A DNA stretch of 64,000 nt from positions 44,139 to 108,138 of the forward strand of contig NZ_JAFBBE010000011.1 in the NCBI RefSeq assembly GCF_016907015.1, given 5' to 3'. This DNA is from Oceanisphaera litoralis. Its GTDB lineage: Bacteria > Pseudomonadota > Gammaproteobacteria > Enterobacterales > Aeromonadaceae. Below, piece by piece: positions 53,986 to 62,568 of the stretch (the first letter of the stretch is position 1; each line of letters opens with the position of its first letter). The notes under the pieces were generated by a model that saw only the letters and a program-made list of their open reading frames with translations, made no database searches and had not been told where the DNA came from. The position numbers and the translations under genes were made by a program.

Positions 53986-54012
53986 GTCATTCCCGCGAAG
54001 GCGGGAATCCAG
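53986..54012. repeat. Single REP palindrome
   Basis: GTCATTCCCGCGAAGGCGGG followed by AATCCAGG, with a partial copy just upstream at 53963-53976. It is the same motif as the 44-47 kb arrays, here unpaired and followed by the start of the array spacer. Confidence 0.75.
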
Positions 54013-54116
54013 GGCAGAGGGCACGAAACCTGGCCGCGAGCACCGGCATTCCAAAAAAACGACACCCAACACCACCGCCGAGGCGGTGTTTCGTTTGATG
54101 GGGCAGGGTGGCAGTA

Positions 54117-54581
54117 TTAATGCTGATCCAGATCCCGGGCATGGTGGCGTTCTGCCAGTTGCAGCGACGCATCTCCCCACACCCGGTTGACCCGGCGGCC
54201 GCGCTGTACCGCCGGGCGTTCAAAGACCCGATCGGCCCAGCGTTTGAGATTGGGATAGTCCGACACCGACAGAAACTCGGGTACCTCGGCGTTATACAGA
54301 CCGCCGCGCACCAGATCGCCGTACCAGGGCCAGATTGCCATGTCGGCGATGCTGTATTCCTCGCCGGCAATGTAGGTACGGCCGGCCAGCAGCTCTTCCA
54401 GCATGATGGTGACCTTGGCGCCATTGGGGGTGCCCAGGGAGTAAAGCTGCAGGGGGTGCTCGCCGACCGGCAGGTTTTTTTCATGGGGAGCGCCGGACAC
54501 GGGCCGGTTGATACTGGCAAACTCACCGCCGTTGGTGCTGTCCCAGGTCCAGACCCGGGGGGGAATATAGCTTGAGCTCAT
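54117..54581 (-). pseudogene. yghU: YghU-type glutathione S-transferase with large in-frame internal deletion
   Basis: A 154-residue reading frame whose two ends match YghU-type disulfide reductases. The N-terminal part (YIPPRVWTWD, FASINRPVSG, HPLQLYSLGTPNGAKVTIMLEELLA by parts) jumps at about residue 67 to the late-domain segment YIAGEEYSIADMAIWPWYGD. About 130 residues of the ~288-residue family protein, covering most of the thioredoxin fold and part of the helical domain, are missing. The frame is kept, so a shortened protein could be made, but catalysis is very unlikely. The junction (about 54381-54401) lies in a GCTGCTGGCCGGCC run, consistent with slippage or recombination between short repeats. 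Confidence 0.87.
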
Positions 54582-54638
54582 GGACGGACTCCTGTTGGTT
54601 CAATGGTTAAAGAGCTATGTGGTTCACGATGCCGCGCA

Positions 54639-55751
54639 TTATTCGGCAACGGAATAATCCGTGTAGCCTTCTTCGCTACCGCCAAACAGAAACGCATCAC
54701 GGATGGGCGCCAGCGGCAGTTGGTGTTGCAGGCGGTAGGGCAGATCCGGGTTGGCGATAAAGGGGCGACCAAAGGCCACCAGATCCGCATAACCTTGATC
54801 CAGCACCTGTTCTGCCCGCTCCGGGGTGTAGTTGCCCGCCACGATGATCTGATTGGGGAAAATGGCCCGGGCCAGAGCGCGGAATTCTTCCGGCACATTG
54901 GGCTCGGCGTCCCAGTCCGCTTCGGCGAAGTGCACATAGCCGATGTTGAGATCCGCCATGCGCTTCAGGGCCAGCAACACGGTTTCCGGCGTATCCGGAT
55001 CGTCCATGCCTCGGGCCATGTTGTGGGGCGCGAAGCGCACACAGATGCGCTCGGGTGGAAACACCCCGGCCATGCGCTCAAGAATTTCGGTCAGAAAACG
55101 GATGCGGTTTTCCGGGCTGCCGCCGTATTGATCGTCGCGTTTGTTGCTGCTTTTGCGCAGAAACTGGTCGATCAGATAGCCATTGGCCCCGTGCAGTTCA
55201 ATGCCGTCAAAGCCGGCTTCACGGGCGTTGACGGCCGATTGCACAAAGGCATCCTGAGTGCGTTTGATGTCGTCCAGGGTCATGGCTCTGGGCGGGGTGC
55301 AGGCCTGTATGCCACCGCCGCCGCTCCGATCCCCATCCAGTTCGTTATGGGCCACCCAGACACTCAGGTTTTCATCGGTGTCCATCGCGGAAGGGGCCAT
55401 GGGCGCCTGGCCGTTCTGGAACACGGCATGAGAAATGCGGCCGGTATGCCAGACCTGCAGAAAAATCCGGCCGCCGGCTTCCTGTACCTTGCGGGTGACC
55501 TTCTGCCAGCCCTGAATTTGCTCACTGCTGTGAATACCCGGCGCCCAGGAATAGCCCTGAGCGTCTTCCGACACCTGGGTGGCTTCCGCAATCAGCAGGC
55601 CGGCACTGGCCCGCTGGGCATAAAAATCGGCCATCATGTCGTTGGGAACATTGCCCGGCTGATCGGTGCGGCAGCGGGTCATGGGGGGCAGCACCATGCG
55701 GTTTTTAAAGGTCTGGTCGCCAAAGGCGTGGGCTTCAAACAACTTGCTCAT
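54639..55751 (-). CDS. Alkene reductase, Old Yellow Enzyme family (NemA-like)
   Basis: A 370-residue FMN-dependent NADPH oxidoreductase that reduces activated double bonds or nitro compounds. Hallmarks are the start LFEAHAFGDQTFKNRMVLPPMTRCR, VWHTGRISH, the substrate-binding pair in IELHGANGYLIDQFL, and RDDQYGGSPENRIRFLTEI. The length is normal. It is divergent from a LysR gene across 252 bp with an 11-bp palindrome, so that LysR protein probably controls it. The truncated yghU gene follows 57 bp later in the same orientation and was likely cotranscribed. Confidence 0.92.
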   Translation of the reverse strand: MSKLFEAHAFGDQTFKNRMVLPPMTRCRTDQPGNVPNDMMADFYAQRASAGLLIAEATQVSEDAQGYSWAPGIHSSEQIQGWQKVTRKVQEAGGRIFLQVWHTGRISHAVFQNGQAPMAPSAMDTDENLSVWVAHNELDGDRSGGGGIQACTPPRAMTLDDIKRTQDAFVQSAVNAREAGFDGIELHGANGYLIDQFLRKSSNKRDDQYGGSPENRIRFLTEILERMAGVFPPERICVRFAPHNMARGMDDPDTPETVLLALKRMADLNIGYVHFAEADWDAEPNVPEEFRALARAIFPNQIIVAGNYTPERAEQVLDQGYADLVAFGRPFIANPDLPYRLQHQLPLAPIRDAFLFGGSEEGYTDYSVAE

Positions 55752-55808
55752 GTTTTTTTGATACTCAAAATAGGCTGATACAACCGGTTTCAGCGAAAGG
55801 AACTACCG

Positions 55809-55837
55809 GGCGAAGTGAGTCTGAGGCTCACTTCGCC
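55809..55837. promoter_or_regulatory. Perfect 11-bp inverted repeat between the divergent OYE and LysR genes
   Basis: GGCGAAGTGAG-N7-CTCACTTCGCC, 57 bp upstream of the alkene reductase start and 166 bp upstream of the LysR start. No gene ends here, so an operator or a reductase leader hairpin is more likely than a terminator. Confidence 0.6.
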
Positions 55838-56003
55838 ATAAAAAGATCAGGGGCAATGGACAGAGAAGAATCTCCAAAGGGGGTGTATTGCATCACCAGG
55901 CTCCGTTGTTCAATCAAGGGAATGTTGAGAGCGCCATGATGGCATTTTGTTTAGAATTAATAATTAGCCGATTGATGAATATATTGTTTGGGAATAATTG
56001 ATA

Positions 56004-56882
56004 ATGATGGAGTACCTTTCCGATCTCAGGCTGTTCTGTGAAATTGCCAACACCCTGAACTTTCGTCAGGCGGGGGAGCAGCTGGGGTATTCTCCCGCCG
56101 TGGTCAGCATGCGGGTCAAACGGCTGGAAACCATTACCGGCAAAACCCTGTTTCTGCGCTCCACCCGGCACATCAGCATAACCGAAGAAGGCAGGGAGCT
56201 GCTGGTGCTGGCGCAGAAAACCCTGGATCTGACCGAGCTGATGACCCTGGATCGGCAGCGCCTCAACGGGGGCCGCATCAGTGGCCAGGTACGGATTGCG
56301 GCCCCCCACTCCTTTGCACGGGTATTCTTGCTTCAGCCCATTCGCCAACTGCATGTACAGAATCCGGGGTTGACCATAGAGCTGCTGCTGGATGATCAGT
56401 TTACTCCGCTGGTGCGAGAAGGCATCGACCTTTCATTTCGAGTAGGGGAGGTGCGGGAAAATAACGTCGAAAGCGAGAACCTGATTGAGGACAAACGTAT
56501 TCTGATTGCCAGTCCGGACTACCTGACGCAATACGGCGAGCCCCGGCGACCGGCCGATCTGAAACAGCACCTTATTCTCAGCCACCTGCATATGAAACAC
56601 TGGGAGCTGACCGGTAACGGCGAAACCGTGCGCGTGCCATTGAAACGGGTGATGTTTTGCAATACCGGCGATTATCTTACCTGGCTGGCGGTGGACGGCG
56701 CCGGCATCACCATGAAGTCGGACTGGTCGGTGCGGGATTACATCGAGCGCGGCCAGTTGCAGCATGTGCTGCCGGACTACACCCTGGGAGAGCAACGGTT
56801 CGTTCGGGTGGTCACGCCCCGGCGGGAAGTCACTCCGCTACGGGTCAGGCATGTGCTGGAGGTGATCCGGGAGCACCTGTAA
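56004..56882 (+). CDS. LysR-type transcriptional regulator
   Basis: A 292-residue regulator: an N-terminal helix-turn-helix (about 4-62, ANTLNFRQAGEQLGYSPAVVSMRVKRLE) and an effector domain with RISGQVRIAAPHSFARVFL and GIDLSFRVGEVRE, the pattern of the large LysR group that regulates divergent oxidoreductase genes. Two ATGs stand in tandem at 56004 and 56007; either could start. Quinones or electrophiles are plausible inducers given the OYE target (inference). Confidence 0.92.
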   Translation: MMEYLSDLRLFCEIANTLNFRQAGEQLGYSPAVVSMRVKRLETITGKTLFLRSTRHISITEEGRELLVLAQKTLDLTELMTLDRQRLNGGRISGQVRIAAPHSFARVFLLQPIRQLHVQNPGLTIELLLDDQFTPLVREGIDLSFRVGEVRENNVESENLIEDKRILIASPDYLTQYGEPRRPADLKQHLILSHLHMKHWELTGNGETVRVPLKRVMFCNTGDYLTWLAVDGAGITMKSDWSVRDYIERGQLQHVLPDYTLGEQRFVRVVTPRREVTPLRVRHVLEVIREHL

Positions 56883-57329
56883 CACCGAGGTAAATCCCCT
56901 TTTCTGTACGACGTCAGGGCGCTGCCTCAAAAGGCGTCGTTGTATCCGATATTCCGCACCCGTTTCAGGAACACACCGCCGGGCAGGGTTCGCGAGTGTC
57001 TCAGCATGCGCTGTTGCCGTGGCTGAAGAGGGAGTTGATACAGGTTAATTGATTTGTTTTTTATTTTTAAATCAAATACTTAAAAATATTTCTCGCCGTG
57101 TTGTATTGTAAGTTCCTGTTTATACAGCAAATTGTAACCAAGATGTGTTGGCCTGGTGCGGTAACACTGGTATTGTTGACTCTGGTCAATGGTTTCAAAA
57201 AACAACCATTGTATCTTGACATAAAAGTAGGAGCAGCAGGGCCAAACCACGCTGTTCCTTAACATGGCTTCGTCGGAGTGCGTGGCTGAAGGTAGTAAAA
57301 GCTGAACCTTGTAAAACAGGACTAACAAT
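56883..57329. other. Intergenic region upstream of the MFS gene
   Basis: 447 bp without a credible gene. It is markedly AT-rich at 57040-57115. It contains an inverted repeat AATGGTT-N9-AACCATT (57188-57210) that could be an operator for the MFS-amidohydrolase unit. Confidence 0.5.
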
Positions 57330-58799
57330 ATGAATCAATCCGCTGCCGCCGAAGTAACTTACCAGGGTAACGACCGGCTCTTGTTTGGCATCATAATGGG
57401 GCTCCTGGCCTTTTGGCTCTTCGCCCAGACGACGCTAAACATAGCCCCGACCATGGCCGCCGATCTCGGTGTAGAACAAAGCCTCATGAACATAGCGGTG
57501 TCTATCACGGCCTTGTTCTCGGGTATCTTCGTGGTGGTGGTCGGTGGCCTTGCCGACCGCATAGGCCGTGTTAAAACGGTGATGTGGGGGTTCGCCTTTT
57601 CCATTACCGGCTCGCTGCTGCTGGGATTTGCCCCGTCGGGTGACTGGGGCAGCAGCTTCCTGCTGCTGGGTCGTATTTGTCAGGGCCTGTCGGGCGCCTT
57701 CATCATGCCGGCGTCACTGGCGCTGGTGAAAGAGTACTGGCAAGGGGCAGGCCGGCAGCGGGCGATTTCGCTGTGGTCGATGGGCACCTGGGGCGGCACC
57801 GGCTTTGCGGCACTGTTCGGTGGTTTGATGGCCGAGAACGTAGGCTGGCGCTGGATCTTCATCGTCGCCGCCCTTGTCTCTCTGCTCGGCATGCTGATGG
57901 TGCGTGGTACACCCGAATCCAGAGCCAGGGTTACCGGTGGCTCCAGGTTCGACGTCAAGGGGATCATGGTGTTCGTGACGACCATGGTCGCGCTGCAGGT
58001 GCTGGCCACTCAGGGCAGCAAGTTCGGCTGGACCAGCCCGATGGCACTGGGCCTGATGGCACTGGTGGTGGGACTTGGCGTGACCTTCTTCAAGCTGGAG
58101 TTCGGCAACCCCAACGCCTTTGTTCAGTTCCGCCTGTTCCGCAACCGCATCTACACCGGTGCCGCCCTCTCCAATCTGCTGCTGAATGCCACCGCCGGCA
58201 TTATCATCGTGACCATGCTGGTGCTACAGCAGGGGGGCGGGCTCTCCGCCCAGGCAGCCGGCCTGGTGACCCTGGGTTACGCGATTTCAATCCTGGCCTT
58301 TATCCGCGTCGGCGAAAAACTGCTGCAACGCTTCGGGCCGCGCCAGCCGATGCTGTGGGGCTGCTGTATCGTTGGACTCACCATAGTGCTGCTGATGCAG
58401 ACCCACCTGATGCTGGAGTCGTACAAGCTACTGTCGGTCATCGCCTTTACCCTGTTCGGTGTGGGGCTGGCCTTCTACGCTACCCCCTCTACCGATGCGG
58501 CGCTTTCCAACCTGCCATCCGAGCAGGCCGGTGCCGGCGCCGGTATCTACAAGATGGCATCGTCGCTGGGGTCCTCCTTCGGGGTGGCGATTGCCTCCGC
58601 CGTCTATACCGCCATCGCGAGCGACAATGCCGGTGTGAACTGGATCGAAGGGGTGGTCACCTTTGTGGGTAACCAGGAGAACCTGGCCTCACGCGAAGCG
58701 GCCTTCTTTGCCCTGCTGTTCACGCTGGTGTTACTGGTGACCGCCACCGTTTCGATCGTACTGACGATCCCGAAGGGAAAGGTTGCCGAGCGCGGCTGA
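57330..58799 (+). CDS. MFS transporter, DHA2-like (14-segment drug:H+ antiporter type)
   Basis: A 489-residue major-facilitator protein with about 14 membrane segments. The motif A region reads GGLADRIGRVKTVMWGF and the motif C-like region AFIMPASLALVKEYW; both fit DHA2 exporters. Opening segment LLFGIIMGLLAFWLFAQTTLNIAPTMAADLG is typical. The M20 amidohydrolase gene follows 65 bp later in the same orientation, so the two may move and hydrolyse the same amide-containing compound. Substrate unknown; drug export should not be assumed from family alone. Confidence 0.88.
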   Translation: MNQSAAAEVTYQGNDRLLFGIIMGLLAFWLFAQTTLNIAPTMAADLGVEQSLMNIAVSITALFSGIFVVVVGGLADRIGRVKTVMWGFAFSITGSLLLGFAPSGDWGSSFLLLGRICQGLSGAFIMPASLALVKEYWQGAGRQRAISLWSMGTWGGTGFAALFGGLMAENVGWRWIFIVAALVSLLGMLMVRGTPESRARVTGGSRFDVKGIMVFVTTMVALQVLATQGSKFGWTSPMALGLMALVVGLGVTFFKLEFGNPNAFVQFRLFRNRIYTGAALSNLLLNATAGIIIVTMLVLQQGGGLSAQAAGLVTLGYAISILAFIRVGEKLLQRFGPRQPMLWGCCIVGLTIVLLMQTHLMLESYKLLSVIAFTLFGVGLAFYATPSTDAALSNLPSEQAGAGAGIYKMASSLGSSFGVAIASAVYTAIASDNAGVNWIEGVVTFVGNQENLASREAAFFALLFTLVLLVTATVSIVLTIPKGKVAERG

Positions 58800-58864
58800 G
58801 CCATTATCAGGCGTCGGCTTCGGTGCCGGCGCCATCCCATTAATCGCCAAATGGAAGTAACGAC

Positions 58865-60025
58865 ATGAACGCAATCGTGAAAGATATAATGCAGGACAAG
58901 TCCACCTTCAGTGAATGGTTCGAGCATATGCACAGCCACCCCGAGCTATCCATGCAGGAGGCCGATACGGCCCGCTACATAGAGCAGACCCTGCGCAGCT
59001 TCGGCGAATACGAGATCGAAACCGGGGTGGGCAAGTACGGCATCGTCGCCTCCTTGAAGGTGGGCGACAGCGACAGGGCCATCGGGATCCGCGCCGACTT
59101 CGACGCCCTGCCGATCCAGGAAAGCAACGAGCTGCACTACTGCTCCAAAGCAACGGGCGTTTCTCACCTGTGCGGCCACGACGGACACACCACCATGCTG
59201 CTGGCGGCGGCCAAGTATCTGGCCGAAAAGAAAAACTTCAACGGTACCGTGCGGCTGATATTCCAGCCGGCGGAAGAAACCATGCAGGGCGCTCCGGCGA
59301 TGATCGAGGACGGCCTGTTCGAACGCTTTCCGGTCGATGCGGTGTTTGCCATGCACAATATGCCGGGGCTGGAGCAGGGCAAGCTGTATTTCACCGAAGG
59401 CAACGTAATGGCGGCCGTGGACAACTGGGAGGTGGTGCTCACCGGCAAGGGCGGCCATGGCGCCTTTCCCGAACTGGCCATCGACCCGGTCGTGGCGGGG
59501 TCGTCGCTGGTGATGGCGCTGCAGTCGGTGGTGGCGCGCAATGTCGCCCCGGCCAACCGTGCCGTGGTCACCATCGGTTCCTTCCAGGCGGGCGAGGCCG
59601 GTAATGTCATCGCTCACACCGCCACCCTGCGCCTGTCGATCCGCACCACCACCCCCGAAGACAGGACCATGGTGCTGGACAACATCAAGCGCCTGGTGCA
59701 AATGCAGGCCGAGTCCTTCGGCTGCACCGCCGAGATCCGCGAGGGCGTGCCGGGCGCCGTGCTGATCAACGATCCCGAGGAAACCCGCAAGGCCGCCCAG
59801 ATCGCCAGGGAAACCTTCGGGGACGAGAATGTCTGCGAGGAGGGGCCGACCTATCTGGCCTCCGAAGACTTTGCCTTCATGCTGCAGAAGCAGAAGGGCA
59901 CCTATTGTTTTCTCGGCAACGGTGACAGCAAGTTCGTTCACCACCCCGAATACGTGTTCAACCAGGATATAGTTCCCATCGGCGCGGCCTATTGGGTTGC
60001 CATAACCGAAGGTTACCTGCGCTAG
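58865..60025 (+). CDS. M20 family amidohydrolase (hippurate/N-acyl-amino-acid hydrolase type)
   Basis: A 386-residue cytoplasmic dinuclear metal amidohydrolase. The metal-site motifs are MHSHPELSMQE (22-32), GIRADFDALPIQE, HLCGHDGHTTMLLAAA and IFQPAEETMQGA, and the dimerisation domain contains TGKGGHGAFPELAIDP. Family members cleave N-acyl amino acids, hippurate or indole-acetyl conjugates. It lies directly after the MFS gene and before a pair of hairpins. The acyl group and amino acid cannot be told from sequence. Confidence 0.9.
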   Translation: MNAIVKDIMQDKSTFSEWFEHMHSHPELSMQEADTARYIEQTLRSFGEYEIETGVGKYGIVASLKVGDSDRAIGIRADFDALPIQESNELHYCSKATGVSHLCGHDGHTTMLLAAAKYLAEKKNFNGTVRLIFQPAEETMQGAPAMIEDGLFERFPVDAVFAMHNMPGLEQGKLYFTEGNVMAAVDNWEVVLTGKGGHGAFPELAIDPVVAGSSLVMALQSVVARNVAPANRAVVTIGSFQAGEAGNVIAHTATLRLSIRTTTPEDRTMVLDNIKRLVQMQAESFGCTAEIREGVPGAVLINDPEETRKAAQIARETFGDENVCEEGPTYLASEDFAFMLQKQKGTYCFLGNGDSKFVHHPEYVFNQDIVPIGAAYWVAITEGYLR

Positions 60026-60037
60026 GCATCCAGCGGC

Positions 60038-60065
60038 GGGGGCAGGGGGCTAGCCTCCTGCCCCC
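60038..60065 (+). terminator. GC-rich hairpin after the amidohydrolase gene
   Basis: GGGGGCAGGGGGC / CCTCCTGCCCCC stem, 13 bp after the stop, with no T-run. It is possibly a transcript-end hairpin. Confidence 0.4.
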
Positions 60066-60136
60066 GACCCCCGCCGGCGTCGGTCAGGGTCGCGCTGGCG
60101 ACCCCGAGGGCGGATAACGACCGTTTGTCAGCAAGA

Positions 60137-60164
60137 AGCCGCCCTGGTATCACGGCGGCTTTTG
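60137..60164 (+). terminator. Terminator between convergent amidohydrolase and GlxA-type genes
   Basis: AGCCGCC-N10-GGCGGCT followed by TTTT on the plus strand and by a weaker TTCTT on the minus strand; possibly used in both directions. Confidence 0.65.
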
Positions 60165-60205
60165 GGCTTTATACCAGGGCTGATGATTCCGGGGTGAAGC
60201 GTGGC

Positions 60206-61198
60206 TCAAGCCTCACCGTCGGGCCAGGTCGGCATGGCCTTGCGGCGCAAACAAAAGCTGCGCCGGTAGTCCGAAGGCGAGGTGCCAAGCTGGGCGCTGA
60301 ACTGCTGGCGCAGCGACAGGGGCGTGCCAAAGCCGACTTCCGCCGCAATGTGCTCGATGGGCAGTTCGGTGGTTTCCAGCAGTTGCTGCGCCCGGGCCAC
60401 CCGCTCGGCATTGAGCCACTTGAGCACTGTGGTGCCGGTGGCTTCCCGAAAGCGCCGGGTAAAGGTGCGCCGGCTCATCATGGCCACCTCGGCCAGCTGG
60501 TCGACCGAGAGCGGCTCGGACAGGTGCTCACGGGCCCATTCCAGCACCCCGGGCAGGCGGTGTTCACTGTGGATTTGGGGCACCGGTCGCTCTATGTACT
60601 GGGCCTGGCCGCCCTGGCGGTGTGGCGGGGTGACCAGCAGCCGGGCCAGGTGATTGGCGGCGTCCGAACCCTGGCGATCACGTACCAGTTGCAGGCAACA
60701 GTCGATGGCGGCGACCGTGCCCGCCGAGGTGACCACGGTGCCGTCCGCCACATACAGCACATCCGGCCGGAACAGGGTATGGGGAAAGCGCCTGGCGAAC
60801 AGGTCTTTCTCTATCCAGTGGGTGGTGGCTTCACGGCCGTCGAGCAGGCCGGCGTCGCCCAGCACGAAAGCCCCCAGACACAAGCCCACTATCTGCGCCC
60901 CCCGGTCATGGGCCTGGCGCAGCGCCTCCGTCAGTTCAACCGGCGCGGCCACCTCGGGGTCGCTCCAGGCCGGCACCACCACAATGTCGGCCCTGGCCAG
61001 CGCGTCCAACCCGTCCGGCACCTCGATCATCAGCCCCTGCTCACTGCGAATGGCGCCGGGCTGCTGGGCGCAGTAGCGCACCTCATAACGGGGAGCGTCT
61101 GCCGACCCCTTGAGGGTATCGAACACTATCCCCGGAACGGAAAGCTGAAACAGGCTGATGCCTTCAAAGGCAAGTACGGCAACATGGATGGAAGACAT
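60206..61198 (-). CDS. GlxA/AraC-family transcriptional regulator
   Basis: A 330-residue regulator with an N-terminal DJ-1/PfpI-like domain (about 1-175, with VGLCLGAFVLGDAGLL holding the elbow cysteine) and a C-terminal AraC domain (about 215-310, LSVDQLAEVAMMSRRTFTRRFREATG and PIEHIAAEVGFGTPLSLRQQF). It is a second protein of the GbdR superfamily in this window but clearly different in sequence. The start at 61198 has GAGGA seven bases upstream. It is divergent from the periplasmic metallo-beta-lactamase-fold gene (151 bp apart), its likely target. Confidence 0.92.
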   Translation of the reverse strand: MSSIHVAVLAFEGISLFQLSVPGIVFDTLKGSADAPRYEVRYCAQQPGAIRSEQGLMIEVPDGLDALARADIVVVPAWSDPEVAAPVELTEALRQAHDRGAQIVGLCLGAFVLGDAGLLDGREATTHWIEKDLFARRFPHTLFRPDVLYVADGTVVTSAGTVAAIDCCLQLVRDRQGSDAANHLARLLVTPPHRQGGQAQYIERPVPQIHSEHRLPGVLEWAREHLSEPLSVDQLAEVAMMSRRTFTRRFREATGTTVLKWLNAERVARAQQLLETTELPIEHIAAEVGFGTPLSLRQQFSAQLGTSPSDYRRSFCLRRKAMPTWPDGEA

Positions 61199-61348
61199 AA
61201 TGTTCCTCGTGGGCATGAATGGCCCAAAACTATCCTACATTGTCACTCAGGTCAATGGCGCTCCCCCTGGTATCCCGGCACACTGGCTGTCGTTAAACAG
61301 GCTCCCCGATATAGCCGGGGGGCGGATTACCCTAATTGGAGTCGAACC

Positions 61349-62236
61349 ATGAAAATCAGAATGTTAGCCACTTCCGTAGCCCTGGCCCTGGGCCTCGCCG
61401 GCAACGGCGCCTTTGCCGATGAATCCACCGCCAGGGGCGCGCAAGACGGTGAGGTGCAGGTGCAACTGATCCGCAACGCCACGGTGAAAATAACCTACGC
61501 CGACACTACCTTTCTGATCGACCCCATGCTGGCCAAAAAAGGGGCCTACCCGGGGTTTGAAGACACTTATCGCAGCCATTTGCGCAATCCGCTGGTCGAG
61601 CTGCCGATGCCGGCGGCAGAGGTGTTCGGCGATGTGGATGCCATCATCGTTACCCACACCCATCTCGACCACTGGGATGATGCGGCTCAGGCCATGCTGC
61701 CCAAGGACATGCCGCTGTTCGCCCAGCATGAGGCCGATGCCGAGCTGATCCGTTCACAGGGCTTTACCGACGTGCGCATCCTCGACGACAACACCGAATT
61801 TGGCGGTGTCACCCTGAGCCGGACCGGTGGCCAGCACGGCACCGACGAGATGTACGCGAACCCGGTGCTGGCCGGCTCCCTTGGTGAGGCCATGGGGGTG
61901 GTCTTCCAGGCGCCGGCGCATGAAACCCTGTACCTGGTGGGCGATACCATCTGGCGCAGCGAGGTCGGCCAGACGCTGGCCGAGTACCGCCCGGAGGTGG
62001 TGGTGGCAAACGCCGGCTATGCGCGGGTCAACGGCTTTGAAGGCGCCATCATCATGGGCAAGGAAGATGTGGTACGGCTTGCCGAGCAAGCGCCCGAGGC
62101 CACCGTGGTGGCGGTGCATATGGACGCCATCAATCACATGGGCCAGAGCCGCGCCGAGTTAAGCAGCTATGTGCAGGAGAAGGGGCTGGAGGACCGTATC
62201 GAGATCCCTGAAGACGGCGCCACACTGAGCTTCTAA
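61349..62236 (+). CDS. Exported metallo-beta-lactamase-fold hydrolase
   Basis: A 295-residue protein with a signal peptide (MKIRMLATSVALALGLAGNGAFA, cleavage about residue 23). The MBL-fold domain has the metal motif THTHLDHWDD (about 91-100) followed by GGQHGTDEM, VGDT and AVHMDAINH. The UlaG/ZipD-like arrangement fits a general metal-dependent hydrolase rather than a beta-lactamase. It is divergent from a GlxA-type regulator. GGAGTCGAACC precedes the ATG. Substrate unknown; a periplasmic location is inferred from the signal peptide. Confidence 0.9.
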   Translation: MKIRMLATSVALALGLAGNGAFADESTARGAQDGEVQVQLIRNATVKITYADTTFLIDPMLAKKGAYPGFEDTYRSHLRNPLVELPMPAAEVFGDVDAIIVTHTHLDHWDDAAQAMLPKDMPLFAQHEADAELIRSQGFTDVRILDDNTEFGGVTLSRTGGQHGTDEMYANPVLAGSLGEAMGVVFQAPAHETLYLVGDTIWRSEVGQTLAEYRPEVVVANAGYARVNGFEGAIIMGKEDVVRLAEQAPEATVVAVHMDAINHMGQSRAELSSYVQEKGLEDRIEIPEDGATLSF

Positions 62237-62240
62237 ACCA

Positions 62241-62282
62241 GAATTCTGAACAAAGAATCCTGAATAAAGAGTCCTGAATAAA
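62241..62282. repeat. 14-bp tandem repeat after the MBL gene
   Basis: Three copies: GAATTCTGAACAAA, GAATCCTGAATAAA, GAGTCCTGAATAAA, beginning 4 bp after the stop codon. Confidence 0.88.
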
Positions 62283-62284
62283 AG

Positions 62285-62314
62285 AGAGGCCGCCTTGCTA
62301 CCAAGGCGGCCTCT
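62285..62314 (+). terminator. Terminator of the MBL-fold gene
   Basis: AGAGGCCGCCTTG / CAAGGCGGCCTCT stem with a short loop, then TT, 48 bp after the stop. Confidence 0.75.
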
Positions 62315-62425
62315 TTAGCTTCATGTTCGGGCAGAAGGGTAAATCAGGCTTCACAAGCTGTGCTTGGCCGATATGGTCTCCGTTGTGCTTGTGCGGCCAC
62401 CACAGAGGAACAATTGGGCCCAGAG

Positions 62426-62563
62426 CATCCGCGATGATCCCCAGGCCGCCGCCAAGGCGATTTACGACCTGCTGGTAGAGGAGGGCGTATTGCGCAAGTA
62501 AAATGAATAAGGTTTGTCTTGGGGAAGACAATGCAAAACGCCGGCAAAAGCCGGCGTTTTTAT
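62426..62563 (+). pseudogene. Detached copy of the etfB 3' end and its terminator
   Basis: 62426-62501 reads the last 24 or so codons of EtfB (IRDDPQAAAKAIYDLLVEEG, then VLRK and TAA). The trailer GGTTTGTCTTGGGGAAGACA and the hairpin AAAACGCCGGC...GCCGGCGTTTTT repeat those after the intact gene at 53825-53959 with a few substitutions. No start or other part of the gene is present upstream. The relic lies 8.6 kb from the functional gene in the same orientation. Confidence 0.88.
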
Positions 62564-62568
62564 GAAAG

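Noticed and set aside
57330..58799. Calling the MFS gene a drug-resistance determinant
   Set aside because: Family membership alone does not show the substrate; the adjacent amidohydrolase suggests a metabolic role.
60125..61348. A 703-residue fusion of an N-terminal region with the MBL-fold protein
   Set aside because: The extra 408 residues are the antisense of the GlxA-type regulator gene; the signal peptide at 61349 marks the real start.
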